DNA from: Sipunculus nudus
Taxonomy: Eukaryota; Annelida; Sipuncula; Golfingiida; Sipunculidae
DNA: 64,000 bases
Reading direction: 5' to 3'
Assembly (NCBI GenBank): GCA_026874595.1
Contig: CM049320.1
Span: 35,808,214 to 35,872,213, forward strand
Shown here: positions 25,300-36,360 of the stretch, one piece after another
Position numbering within the stretch: the first letter of the stretch is position 1
Layout of the letters: each line of letters opens with the position of its first letter
Position numbers and translations under genes: made by a program
The notes under the pieces: model-generated
The model's database searches: none
The model's input: only the letters and a program-made list of their open reading frames with translations
Told to the model about the DNA's origin: nothing

Positions 25300-25690
25300 T
25301 ATCCACAAAAACGAAGTTTTGCGGATACTATGTTTTGACCGGGTTCCGCCGCCGCCTAGTTCGTTTCCGGAGGACTCCTCTGAAACTACTGGACTGATGA
25401 TTCCGAAACTAAACACCAATTATCGGGTCACATGTGAACTAGTGCCTTACCAATTTGCGTTGACCCCTGACCTTTTCTCTCTGCCGAGCGTCCATTTGTG
25501 CGTCGGTTTCCACATATAAACCAACATATCCCTGGAACCGTTTGACCTATCAGGAAAAAACTTTTGTACAAATGTAGCCCTTGTATAGTTATATAACATG
25601 GTGGCGCCACCTGCAACCATGTTTGCACAGTGTCCATCTGTTCGTCTGCCTTGGGTTAAAATCACTCTCTGAAACTGGAGAACGGGGGCG
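25300..25690 (-). mobile_element. Fragment related to the 45.6-48 kb tandem-array element
   Basis: The minus strand of 25428-25655 contains 'GGCAGACGAACAGATGG', 'CTGTGCAAACATGGTTGCAG', the palindrome GGTGGCGCCACC, 'AAGGGCTACATTTGT' and 'CACAAATGGACG'. These appear in the same order as the last unit and right flank of the array at 47730-47970. The left edge carries 'CTGAAACTACTGGACTGATG', a block I associate with bivalve interspersed repeats. So the array is part of a mobile family in which this copy has about one unit. Confidence 0.65.
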
Positions 25691-25784
25691 CTAATATTGG
25701 GTTGATGGTTCTTATTAAATATAAGTTCTTAAAATTTGTTTTGTATATATTTTTTTAAATTATAACATCCATATCATCATATTT

Positions 25785-25990
25785 TTAGCTCAGCTGACTT
25801 ACAGTCATACTGTCCTATACCGATGGGTCTTTGTCCGTCGTCGTTCCTTCTGTCCGTCGTGCAGGCCGTCCGTCCGTCCGTTAGCAGGACACAGATCGTA
25901 ACCGTAAGGGCTAGGATCATGAACCATATGCAGTCTTGGAGGATCTAAGAAGATCTGCTTGCAAACCTAAAATTAGGTCACTGCGACCCC
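25785..25990 (+). mobile_element. Interspersed repeat (AGCTCAGCTG family), 5' fragment
   Basis: It starts 'TTTTTAGCTCAGCTGACTTA', passes through a (CCGT)-rich stretch and 'AGGACACAGATCGTAACCG', and stops at 'AAATTAGGTCACTGCGACC' before a C run. This is the left part of the family seen at 12920-14163. Confidence 0.55.
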
Positions 25991-26520
25991 CCCCCCCCCC
26001 CTTCGCCCGAGATAGTCGACAGTCGCGCTATAATCTATATACGGGGCCCCCTATCCCTCCCCCTATGGGATTCAGGATCATCCACAGATGACCCTATAAC
26101 TATTGAGAAATTGTGTGTACAACAGGAAATTGCGCTCCTACTACTATGTATCAAAATTGCCTATTAACCAATCAAAAATAACTTGCCCTCTCTGAGATTC
26201 TGTGAAGAAGTCTGTAATTATGTTTTTAGACATTCTATTCTTCTCAATAAATACATATATAGATTGTACTCAGGCGAAAAAACTAGGTAAGCTACTTGTT
26301 TGCCCAGGCTGTTCTTATGCTGTTCTGCTTTGTGTTTTGCATGAGAAGTGGCCTCAACTTTAGATCATGAACCCACAAGCAAGCTTGCCGAGGTCACAGG
26401 TCAATTATTTTAATTTGAAGCCACATTTTTTACTGGTTATGCCTATGCATAAAGTTTGGCCTTCTTCGTGTGAGAATCACTGACGATTGGCAATGTGCCT
26501 ATTCGATCAAATTATTCAGA

Positions 26521-27176
26521 TTAACACTTTCGCAGCCTATGACGAGTACACTCGTCATATGTTCTGATTCCCCCAGTGCCTATGACTGATATACTCGTCC
26601 TTAATCTATCGGTCATTATAAGTGTATTTTAGCGTAAATGTTTCGACAATTTATCCGGAGATGCGTAGTAATACACTTAATCGTTCATCTCGCGTGAGAC
26701 CGGCTAGCGAAATTGAGTGACATTCTGCAAAAGCACATGGAGAACTTTCAATCTGCATATACGCTGAGCCGGGACATTTCAATAGATGATGGTATCAGAC
26801 TCTACGAACTATGTGAAGTGGGTTATGTGTGGAATGCAAAGGTTTATTGCGGGTTTATTGCGGGAAGGGGGATAATACTGCAGGGATGGGTCATGCCGAG
26901 AGCGTGGTATCAGAGCTTATGCATAAACTACTTGGGATGGGTTACAGACTTTTCACAGATAACTTTTACACGACTGTATGCTTAGCGAAGAAATTATTTG
27001 AACTCGGAACTCTGTTATGTGGAACTGTCCGCAAAAACCGAAAATGCTTACCTGAAACTATCAAAACCATGAAATTGAAGAGGGGTGAAGGAATCCTTCG
27101 TAGAAACGAAAGAATCATAGCGCTAAAGTGGAAGGATAAACGTGATGTTATCATGATTAAAATCAGTGATGTTTGA
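26521..27176 (+). pseudogene. piggyBac-type transposase relic
   Basis: The frames at 26713-26900 and 26829-27176 together carry piggyBac (PGBD4-like) family blocks: TLSRDISIDDGIRLYELCE, YVWNAKVYCG, GHAESVV, FTDNFYTT, GTLLCGTVRKNRKCLPE and ALKWKDKRDV. The frames overlap with a shift near 26870, and the usual stretch between ISIDDG and the YGIK segment is missing. The left end at 26521 starts TTAACACTTTCGCAG followed by a CGTCATAGG-like and 'GACGAGTACACTCGTC' region. This fits piggyBac insertion at TTAA with its subterminal repeats. The right end was not found. Non-functional. Confidence 0.75.
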
Positions 27177-27412
27177 GGTTTGGATAATATGTTGACGCTC
27201 TGAATGAGAAATTTTTCGAGATGTTTCCGGCCCCTTCATTTTCTTCGTTATAACAACCATTAAGTTTAACGGTTGTAATAACTCTTTATTCTGTTTTCAT
27301 CTAAGGTTTTAATCTGCTTATTAAAGTTATATACTATAGGATGGACTGTAAGAGAAGGATGCATAGTTTTTCTCCATTTAATGCAGTACATTTTCATTCA
27401 TTCATTCATATT

Positions 27413-27427
27413 TATATATATATATAA

Positions 27428-27469
<42 letters not shown>
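27413..27469. repeat. (TA)n microsatellite, interrupted
   Basis: TA run with a few AAATA interruptions on the left side. Confidence 0.9.
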
Positions 27470-27472
<3 letters not shown>

Positions 27473-28165
27473 TTAATATTGTCCACCATGTTCAACTGAA
27501 CAAATATCATATGAAGGTCTAAGGAGGAATCCCTATAACCTGAAGGTAAGCAACCTACAAGAGATTAGCCATACTACAGTCTGTGCCTCTAATGCTACAT
27601 GTACTATCGAAAACGATTCTATCACAATAACGACAAAACCATTTGAAGCTTGAAAGAATAAAAGAAATTTACGGAAACATAAAATAAAGGGTTGCAGAAG
27701 TTTAAATAGAGCCACCGCAGCCAAGGCAATACGCTCTGAACACAGCGTGTGACTTCCTGGTAACCTTCCAGTCACAGTTACAGCGGAGAGAAGAGATGAG
27801 CATAGCGGAACCGCTGCTAATGGATCGTACCATGGCGAGTGCAGATGCGTCAGATTGTTACATACTTGGACTGGTGTTGGATCAGCAGAGGAAGCTGCAT
27901 CGACGACCACTGTGTTTCTGTGAAAACCTTTTACGCTTTTGATATACTAAAGCTCACGGTCTATATATATTTATGTATTAGGTTGCATCATGTTCCACCA
28001 AACAGATCAAACGAACAACTAATGTCTTGTTTATTTATGGGGACTTTCGCCATGATAAAAACGTTAAAAATAAATACGGCCAGACCTATATTTGCTCGTA
28101 TGAATTTATATTTTTTTAAATATCAGCGTCTCAAACGCATCCACACGTGGATTGTCACTAAAACA

Positions 28166-28168
<3 letters not shown>

Positions 28169-28238
<70 letters not shown>
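28169..28238. repeat. (TA)n microsatellite
   Basis: A pure TA run of about 70 bp. The Ile-Tyr open frames in three registers here are artefacts. Confidence 0.95.
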
Positions 28239-28239
<1 letters not shown>

Positions 28240-29689
28240 CTTGCATATAAAGGGTGAACGGGATTTATAAACGGACTGAAAGCGACCCCCACCCATCGAA
28301 GCATACACAAGGAAAAGCACCCAGATAAGTTTAAAAAATAAAATGATAGCGGCCCTCTCCACCGAATCGTTTTATATTCAGCTTGAATCAATAAATCAGT
28401 TTGGTTCCTTGAATAATTCTATTCACGAACACCTAACAAAAGCAACAAACAAATATTTTATACATGATCTAAACAGAGAAAAATAATATATTGAAAACAA
28501 ACCGCATGATCTTCCGGAACGAAAAAGTACGCTTTGCATGCCCCCCCGGACCATGTCAAATGAATGCAAATAAATATTAGTGTTGGTTAATTTCTTCTAT
28601 CCACGGACCTGATGTACTAAATATAAGATTTACAATTCTGTTATACCGTAACCATTGTGTACCATAACCCAGGCATTTCTTCATTACCATGTATTCCAAT
28701 GGGCCGTAAGAACTCCTGGACCCTCTGGACCCAACGAGTTAAAATCTATATAAAGGAGCTAATGCTATTTAAGACAAATCAGCGACCTAAAGTTGAGACA
28801 TCATGGTCAAGCCTGTTCCCGTGCTCTTCTAAACTTCTTCGCCCCCGGTCCCCATAGGCCCTTCTGAGTACTTTCGATTAATTAAAACTAAGCTAATTCC
28901 CAAGGGAAAGGAAAGAAAGTTCCGCATTCACAAGCATTTAACTGGGCCCTTTAGGAATCAAAGCCCGAGCTGGGCCCTTTTGAGTCGTGCTGTTGACTGC
29001 TATATAAATGCAGGTTAACATAAAAGCCTAAAGAGTTTCTCATTTTTAAGTATTTTCTGATATTCTTAACATAGAAAACACCTGACCGGCCCGGGCCCCT
29101 CAATTTTAGAAACACTATATTTATGTTTTGTAAAACATGTGACTAATTTATCTTCGAGCTTTTTCTTGTGCCTTATTGGAATTCCTAGGCTAATATAAAA
29201 TCAAGAGAGACTTTACATTTTCAAACATTTCATTGGTCCCTATAGGAAATTGCTGGCCGATAAGGGTCCCTTAATTAAGGCCCCCCAATTTTAATTAAAA
29301 ACTCAATATTCATTCTTTTCAAATCACGAACGGGATGCGCATTTGTTTTGCCTAATATAGGACACACCTGACCGATCAGGACCATTGTTTGGTCTCCCAA
29401 GTAAAATTTATATTAGATAAACTAAAAACTAAATGAGACCTCTATATTTTCAAACATATTATTCTACTCTAAAGGAAATTCCTGGTCGGTCTGGGCTCAC
29501 TTTTGGCCCATTACCCCCCCCCCACCCCCGTTACGGTGTACCTGCTGACCCCACCGCTTATAGGTCAGATAAAGTAACGAAAGCGTTATCTGTTGGAGAG
29601 TTCTGGTACTTTTCCGTGATATCAGAAAAGGCGGTGCACTCCCTAGTTAGGAGCACCGTGAGAGCTACTGACCTACAAAAAAAAATGTA

Positions 29690-30400
29690 TCTTTACTGGA
29701 TGTCCATTTAAAAAGGCAATACCACAGCAATGGATAACAATCTTGAAAAATAACAATGATATTCAAAATTTTAATAGTTATGTCTCAAATCAGCTGAAAA
29801 TACCAATAAGTGGGAAGATTGTTGAGTTGACCAGGTTGGGGTTTAAGCACTTATACACCCTTATTCTGCAAAATAAAAAAAATCAGAGCCAGTAGTTATA
29901 AAGAAACTCCAAAATTTATTTAACGACAAATTAACTTTGAAAGATCCTCCACTGCATGTATACTATACAACTCGTGATATGTATCTGCGTGAATTTCAAT
30001 TTAAAATACTGCATAATATTCTAGCAATGAATGAACTATTATTTACCTGGAAAAAATCTGAAACCAATAAATGCTCGTATTGTTTTACTCGTATTGAATC
30101 ATCGGTCCATCTTTTTTGTGGATGTCATGTTGCTTTTACATTCTATAATCAAATTCAGACCTGTGCCCGAAAATTTTGAATCATGTTACCCGCTCTCTGT
30201 CCAAAGATTGTATATGTTGGTTGTAATTTTGAGAATGAAAGGAAACCGCTTATTGGTATCTTCATATTGATATATATGTTTGTGTTATTCAAAAGCCGGG
30301 ATAAAGAAATCCCGCCTCTGTCCTTTTTCTTAAAGAGAGTGTGTACCCTCGAAAGTATGGAAAGATTGGACGCGGAAAAAAATGATTAAGTGAAAGCGCA
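29690..30400 (+). pseudogene. LINE ORF2 3' fragment (L1/Tx1-like), copy 1
   Basis: 29937-30179 encodes LREFQFKILHNILAMNELL, KSETNKCSYC and ESSVHLFCGC. This is the conserved region C-terminal to the reverse transcriptase in L1/Tx1-type LINEs, where a Cys-Cys-His-Cys pattern follows 'FQxKxLHxIL'. Upstream segments (29760-29930) are in another frame with a stop, and downstream residues continue in a third frame. It is a 5'-truncated, decayed copy. Related fragments lie at 35243-35620 and 38893-39114. Confidence 0.7.
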
Positions 30401-32225
30401 TTTACAAAAATGGAAAGCCATTATCTGCCGATGTAATTAGTTTTCTTTTTAGGAAAAATACCCTTATCTTTGTGGACACTTTGTCGTTATTAGATGCATG
30501 TACATGTTTGTATATCAAGTTCCGGGAGATGTCGATGATGGAAATGATGATAAAAAAATGGTATACAGTATTCTGAGACATTCTTCGAGAAAAAGAAAGT
30601 AGGAATGTGTTATGGTCATGTGATATGGTATGACTGTAAACATGTGAGGTTCTTAATGTGTGTAGTGGTCAGTGAGAATTGTGCACAGATGCTAAGGACA
30701 CTTAGGACAGTATAATAACCTACACCACAGAGTAAAGTAAGATGTAGGATATTCTTGGAAATAGTGATGAAAGGACAAAGCAGTGTGTGAAGAGGACCAA
30801 AAGAAAATTGAAAAAAAGACAACTGTATGTAAAGCAGAAGTGAGAGCAAACCAGGACCCGCCCTGTCAACTGATAGAGGAGATGTAGAAAAGAAGACAAG
30901 GTCTTGTGATACGGATGTCGTGAGCAAAATTAGTTAGCAGAGGAGAGAAAGACCGGTGAATCCAGAAAAAAAATTAATGGCATTAGGCCATTTAGTACGT
31001 GATATATTGTTGATTAAAGAGAGTACTATATATTACTACTAAAAGGAGTAATTGCCAGGAAACGAAGTTGTCATGACTGCCAAAATGAGATGAATTTAGT
31101 ACCTTTTTCAGAGAAAAGGACCAGCGACATAGTTTCAATCGCGTGGCCAGAAACGAAAACCAAAAAAATTCATATCTGTCGCTCTCTGCGTCATGGAATT
31201 TAGTATGGCCATTCGAAGCTAACATTAAAGGAGGTAACAGAACTGTCATGTTTGTGGAGTAAAGGGGACACACATTATCAGAGTATGGATGAAACAGATT
31301 GCATTATCAATACATTTGTGGACTAGTGTTCATGTTGTCGGGAGGTGTGTGAATAAACGTAATTCAGGAAGTCAGAGACGGTAGGTCAAATAGCAGGTGA
31401 GGGGATTTATGTCTTAATTTATGAAAGCACATTTGCTCGGAGAAAACGTCACCGGGGCCAAGCAGTGTGGTCGGGAGAAAGAGGACGAAACAAAAATGTT
31501 AATGTTAAAGGGGAGGACCATAATACCACTAATAACCAAACCTATTTTGAAAGGGTCCAAATTTCGACTTTTGGAAGTCACATGACTGTTTGACACCCTT
31601 GGATACGGCATAAAACAGTCGATCATAGCGAACATTTAAGGACCGCTCTTAAGTTAGCGCCTGGCAAGAGGGGGAAAGAATGGTATCACAATTTTTAGAT
31701 TTAGTGTGAAAGTCGAATATTTCCAGAGCTATATGTGTTTTTGTGGAGACAAAACTATTCAAAACAGGAGTTGTTCAAGCAGTTTCTACAGGACGCAGAG
31801 ATACCATACAACGCGTATTGGAAGAATACCAGTTGTAACATTTGGACAGCCTAATATCAGAAATGTTTTGATAGTAAAGAAGAAAGTCTAATGTAAGAGA
31901 TATACTTATAAAAGGTAATCACATAAATGAAAGATACATAATGTTTTATACAAGTATAATAAAGTGTTAATGAACCATGAAAAATAAAGTGAAAAACATA
32001 TAATAAAGAGAATAGATTAAATGCCACCCGAAAAGCCCCGCTACCTAAAGGCACTGGTGAGTAAAAGTGTTATTTGAAAGAAGGAAGACATGGTACAAAT
32101 TGCGAAGAGACGCGACTTCTGATTGAACATGGCGGCATAGTGGCACGTCTTGAGACGAGCTCGCACAAAAAAATTAGTATTACGCTTTCAGAATGGCCGA
32201 TGGTCCGAACATCACGACTAGATAG
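30400..32225. other. No gene recognised
   Basis: Moderately AT-rich, slightly purine-biased sequence on the + strand. It lies between LINE pieces and may hold LINE untranslated regions. No domain or exon series was supported. Confidence 0.4.
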
Positions 32226-33155
32226 ATGTCAAACTCAAAGACTGATTTGTCAAGTCGTGTAAAAACTAGTATTGAAAGATATTTACAGCAAGATAAATCA
32301 AGCCAATATACAGCCATCACGGGCAACAGGGACTCACAGAGTGAACCTCCAACCATGCAGGCAAGTGATCCCATCATTTCAATAGTGCCATGTATGCAAA
32401 ATATAAAAAAAATAGAACAAACATTATGTCGGGATTCCAGGATTTTCGTAATTACATTGCTGTGGACATTGAAGGCATTAGAAGCCAAGTTGATACGATA
32501 GACAATAAACACGCCACTCTGGAAGGAAAATCCAACTGTGTGATAGAGAGTATAGAGTTCACACAGACAGAGATGGAAACACTGGAAAAAAGAACAGACA
32601 CATAAAAGGAAAACAAATAGATCGTTATAAGAAAAAAATCAATAGACTGGAAGCCGACAAACGTGCTACACAAGAAAAGCTGGTCAAAATTGAAACAAAA
32701 TTATTGGACTCTGAGAGGCACAGTCGCGAGTACAATCTTAGACTTAGTGGAACCCCAGAAGAAAGAGGTAAACATATAGTTGCTAAAGCGATATGCGAGC
32801 AGAAACTGCTTGCCGACCAAAATATAGACGAAATTTTGGAGAACATTGAACATACGCATAGAACGGGCAAGAAAAAGAACGGAGCAAACAGACATATAAT
32901 AGCAAAACTTTACAGCAGGCCAGTGAGAAACGGCATATTCAAAACACAAAAACATCTAAACAATCAATGAACACATGGGCAGGCCTTCTTTGTCGTAGAC
33001 CTAACAATGGAAGATTTCCAGCTAAAGAGAAAAGCCCCCAAGCAAATGCAATAAGCCCATCGTGACCACATGAAGGTCAGGTACTGGCGCGGCCACTTGA
33101 TAATAAACGGCCAGCAAACACCTTTTGAAGGAGCTACACCTGTAACAGACTCGTA
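32226..33155 (+). pseudogene. LINE ORF1 relic (L1-type: coiled coil, RRM, C-terminal domain)
   Basis: The frame starts at ATG 32226 (MSNSKTDLSSRVK) and shifts near 32390-32460 to FQDFRNYIAVDIEGIRSQVD. It breaks again at about 32605 and continues as a heptad-rich coiled coil, then NLRLSGTPEERG (RRM start), ENIEHTHRTGKK and IIAKLYSRP. A further shift near 32970 leads to FFVVDLTMEDFQLKRKAP and RYWRGHLIINGQ (C-terminal domain) and a TAG at 33153-33155. The order coiled coil-RRM-CTD is that of L1/Tx1 ORF1 nucleic-acid chaperones. At least three shifts and an internal stop make it dead. Confidence 0.75.
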
Positions 33156-35242
33156 GGTTATGACCGCGATATGAACCCGGACGCTTTCAGGGAGATTACA
33201 GACGGTCTGGATACTCTTCCCGCCACAAAACTCTAACTCTGGCTTAAAAACAAACTTTCATGGTTTAGCAAGACTATCATGGTTAACCGACTATAATCGC
33301 CCATAGACTGACGCGAACTTAGCCCGATGTAATCGAACTCAATATTATTAGGCCCTGCATCTTCTTTGCCTGCCTGTTTACTGCCTAACAACAAGACATA
33401 ATATAAAATTACATCATTTTAACACCAATAAGTATGTGTTTCATGGTTTCGATAGCAACTAAAATTAAACTTGGAATTTCATTTTAAATCATTTACTGAG
33501 CCTTTTACCAGAGGCATGTCAGCGAGTTTAATAAAAACGGAATAGAACAGTCGAATGGGCGCACTTGAAGACCTCACTGGGGGCCTCGCTGACTCGAGTG
33601 ATTGACAGCTAAGATTATGTAACTTTTTGTTTCAACGAGCCCAGCTCTGGCACGGGTAATAAACACCTGTTGACACTGATTCAAAGGGCATTGGGTGGTG
33701 TGTAGTCTGAGGCTTATATTGTAGAAACTCTCATGCTTTATAATTTGATAATATCTCTCTTTTTTTGTGCCATTTTTGTGTTATGTTTTTGTGCCTGTGG
33801 ATGTCAACTCGAGTTAGTCAGCAAACAGATGTTTTTTATTACGGTTTCAAGAATACTAATATTTCCCTCAGCTAAATTCAGGTCATACCAGCAAGAGTCA
33901 CTTTTGTATAATCTCTAACCATTTAGCTAAGATAAAAAAAAAACTCATTGAACATGAAAACAGTTTAAATTCAAGAGAAATTATGTCAATAGGAAAAAAA
34001 ACATTCAGGATGACTGCATCATGCTAGTTAAACCCTGTAAACAGTGATTTTATAATGGTACTATCGTATTGGTGCCTGCATATTTATCAGTTACCTTCCA
34101 AATAAACATTTCTCCTTAAGGCTTAAAAAAAAACATATTGAATTTGATAAAAACTTCATATTCAGAATGTTAACATGACATCATCCAATCAGTACCTGTT
34201 AAAGGAGTTTATTTTTACAAATGATCGTTCCTGTCATGGGTTGATCACCTGTGATGTGAAATGTAGATTGATTTCTAATATTTCTAAATAATTCTGTTAC
34301 TTGAATAAGGTCTAAGAAAGGTTTCAGGTCTTAGCATTTTACAGGTATGGAACATGGATGACATTATATTTATTCTTCCCTTTGTTTTGGTCATATACTT
34401 TTAGACTGAGCTTCACTCTTATGAAAGATCATTTCTATAATGAGGTTAAACTGAAATGTTTATATAGGAAGGGCCATCCCATATCAGCTGACTTTACATC
34501 TTTATTTTATAAACGCAGAATTGCAGGTACAGCTAATGTGGGTTGCATGAAAGCCATACTTGCATTGATATGTTTATGTTTTCACATACTGCTCTGTGTA
34601 GGCCCACATCTGGATGAGGCTGATGCCCTAATTAATTACTAATAACTATATATTTAAATATCATATATCCAATTTCAGGTGTGCTAAATTTGGTTATTTC
34701 TATGTCTAATATTGTATTTATATTATTAAGCATTCTCAGAATGCTTTCAATAAAGATATAAGTAATTAATTTGATGACAAAGATATTAGCATGCTTAGAA
34801 CCTTAGGGAAATATAAGGTACTTGTGTAACTAGCAATTAAGTAACAGAAACATTAGGCATTTCCTAAATTACATACATATAATCCTATCAGGTTGCAAGA
34901 TGACTCATCCTAAGAGCATCTGCCAGTAAGCATGCAAAAACTACTGAAATGATTTATTTCAAACTACAATGCAGGCTGGTATGCTAAGGAATGGCATATA
35001 TAATATAAAATTTAATAATTGTAAGCGATAATTTTCCCATGCGGAACACGCTTGAAAGTGCAACTTCCCTTATGTTAGTATTTTTACGACTATCCCCTAT
35101 CCTCTGATAATGTAAAAGGGAACCATGCATCATTATATTTACATATAATGTGAACATTTATTTTGAATTAAATAGAATAAGTAGTTTTACATATACAACA
35201 CAACATACATGCCCATGTTAATGCCATTAAGAGATACTACTA
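33156..35242. other. No gene recognised
   Basis: AT-rich sequence between LINE relics. A 94-codon open frame at 34358-34642 (+) has two hydrophobic runs but no family resemblance and no splice or promoter support. I leave it uncalled. Confidence 0.4.
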
Positions 35243-35620
35243 ATGACTTGTCAAAAAGGTTTTAAATTGATTTATAAATATATTATACAAAGAAAGACTG
35301 TTGAGCCAGTTTATAAAGAAAAACTTATGACAAAAATTGTTAATCCTGAGTTTGCTTTGAGATACACAGCTTTGCATGTACACAATGTAACTTCTGATAT
35401 GTATATATGTCAGTTCCAATTTAGAACACTGCATGATATACTTACTGTGAATGAGAAGCTTTTCAAATGGAAAGTTATTGATCATGATAGATGTTCTTAT
35501 TGTGCAACTGATAAGGAGACCGACATTCACTTTTTTTGTGTCACATCATCTTTATATTGTCAAATTGTATCTAGGGCAAGGACAGCCGGTATACAATTGC
35601 CAATAGTCGCCCGTATATAA
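35243..35620 (+). pseudogene. LINE ORF2 3' fragment (L1/Tx1-like), copy 2
   Basis: An uninterrupted 125-codon frame with YKEKLMTKIVNPEF, CQFQFRTLHDILTVNEKLF, DHDRCSYC and TDIHFFCVTS. It shows the same C-terminal ORF2 signature as the 29.9 kb fragment, including the zinc-binding-like Cys/His series. The open frame simply reflects a younger 5'-truncated insertion. No catalytic residues are present. Confidence 0.7.
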
Positions 35621-36360
35621 TATTTCAGGTTGTTCAAAGAGTATAGAGTGCAAAAAGGTAATTGATGTACTAATGTTGATGTATACCTTTATAATATTTA
35701 AATTCCGAGGTTCTGGAAAAGTACCATCAATGGGGGTGTATATAAAACATTTAAGAAAGTTGAAGTTATATAGAGAGTAAGGTTGCTGAGCAAAATGGTA
35801 GAATGCAGCAGCATGATGGTGATTGGAACGATTTAAATCAATGGAAAATTATATGTAGATATTTTTTCTCTCTTTTTGTATGTATTTTCTTTAATATTTC
35901 TTTATACAAAGAGTTATCTTTGTGAACTATGTATCAATATGTAGCAAAATGATAAGTATTGATTTAAAATGTTTGTATGCCAATGAGGAAATTTTCAAAA
36001 GGAAAAAAAATCCTAAAAATCTGAGGCATAAAAAATAGAAAGAAAACTCACCAGGTTTAGAGAGTAACCAGGAGATATGTTTTCTTCTTATGTCATTCGT
36101 GTATATGTTATCATATTTCAATTTATGTACTATCCTCTCATGTTCATTGTTCTACTGTATGTTACTTTTCCCATGATTGTAACACTATTGCTACTCACAG
36201 GTTTCAAATCAATATTATTCAGACTCAGTCATTTTTTCCCCAGTCATTTAAATCAAGATTAAGATCTCTTAAAACTAAAACTAATAAAAACAGTCACACA
36301 GGGACTCAGAATAGATTATTTTTACCTTAGGAGGGAACTTTAAAATTATACACTCTTTAT

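Larger units (their letters stand above)
27180..29690. other. No gene; microsatellites and a degenerate tandem repeat
   Basis: The stretch contains (TA)n tracts at 27413-27469 and 28169-28238. From about 28650 to 29510, blocks such as 'TTTTCAAACATTTCATTGG', 'TAGGAAATTCCTGG' and 'CACCTGACCGG' recur at irregular 110-290 bp spacing and look like a decayed tandem repeat. No supported coding region was found. Confidence 0.45.
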
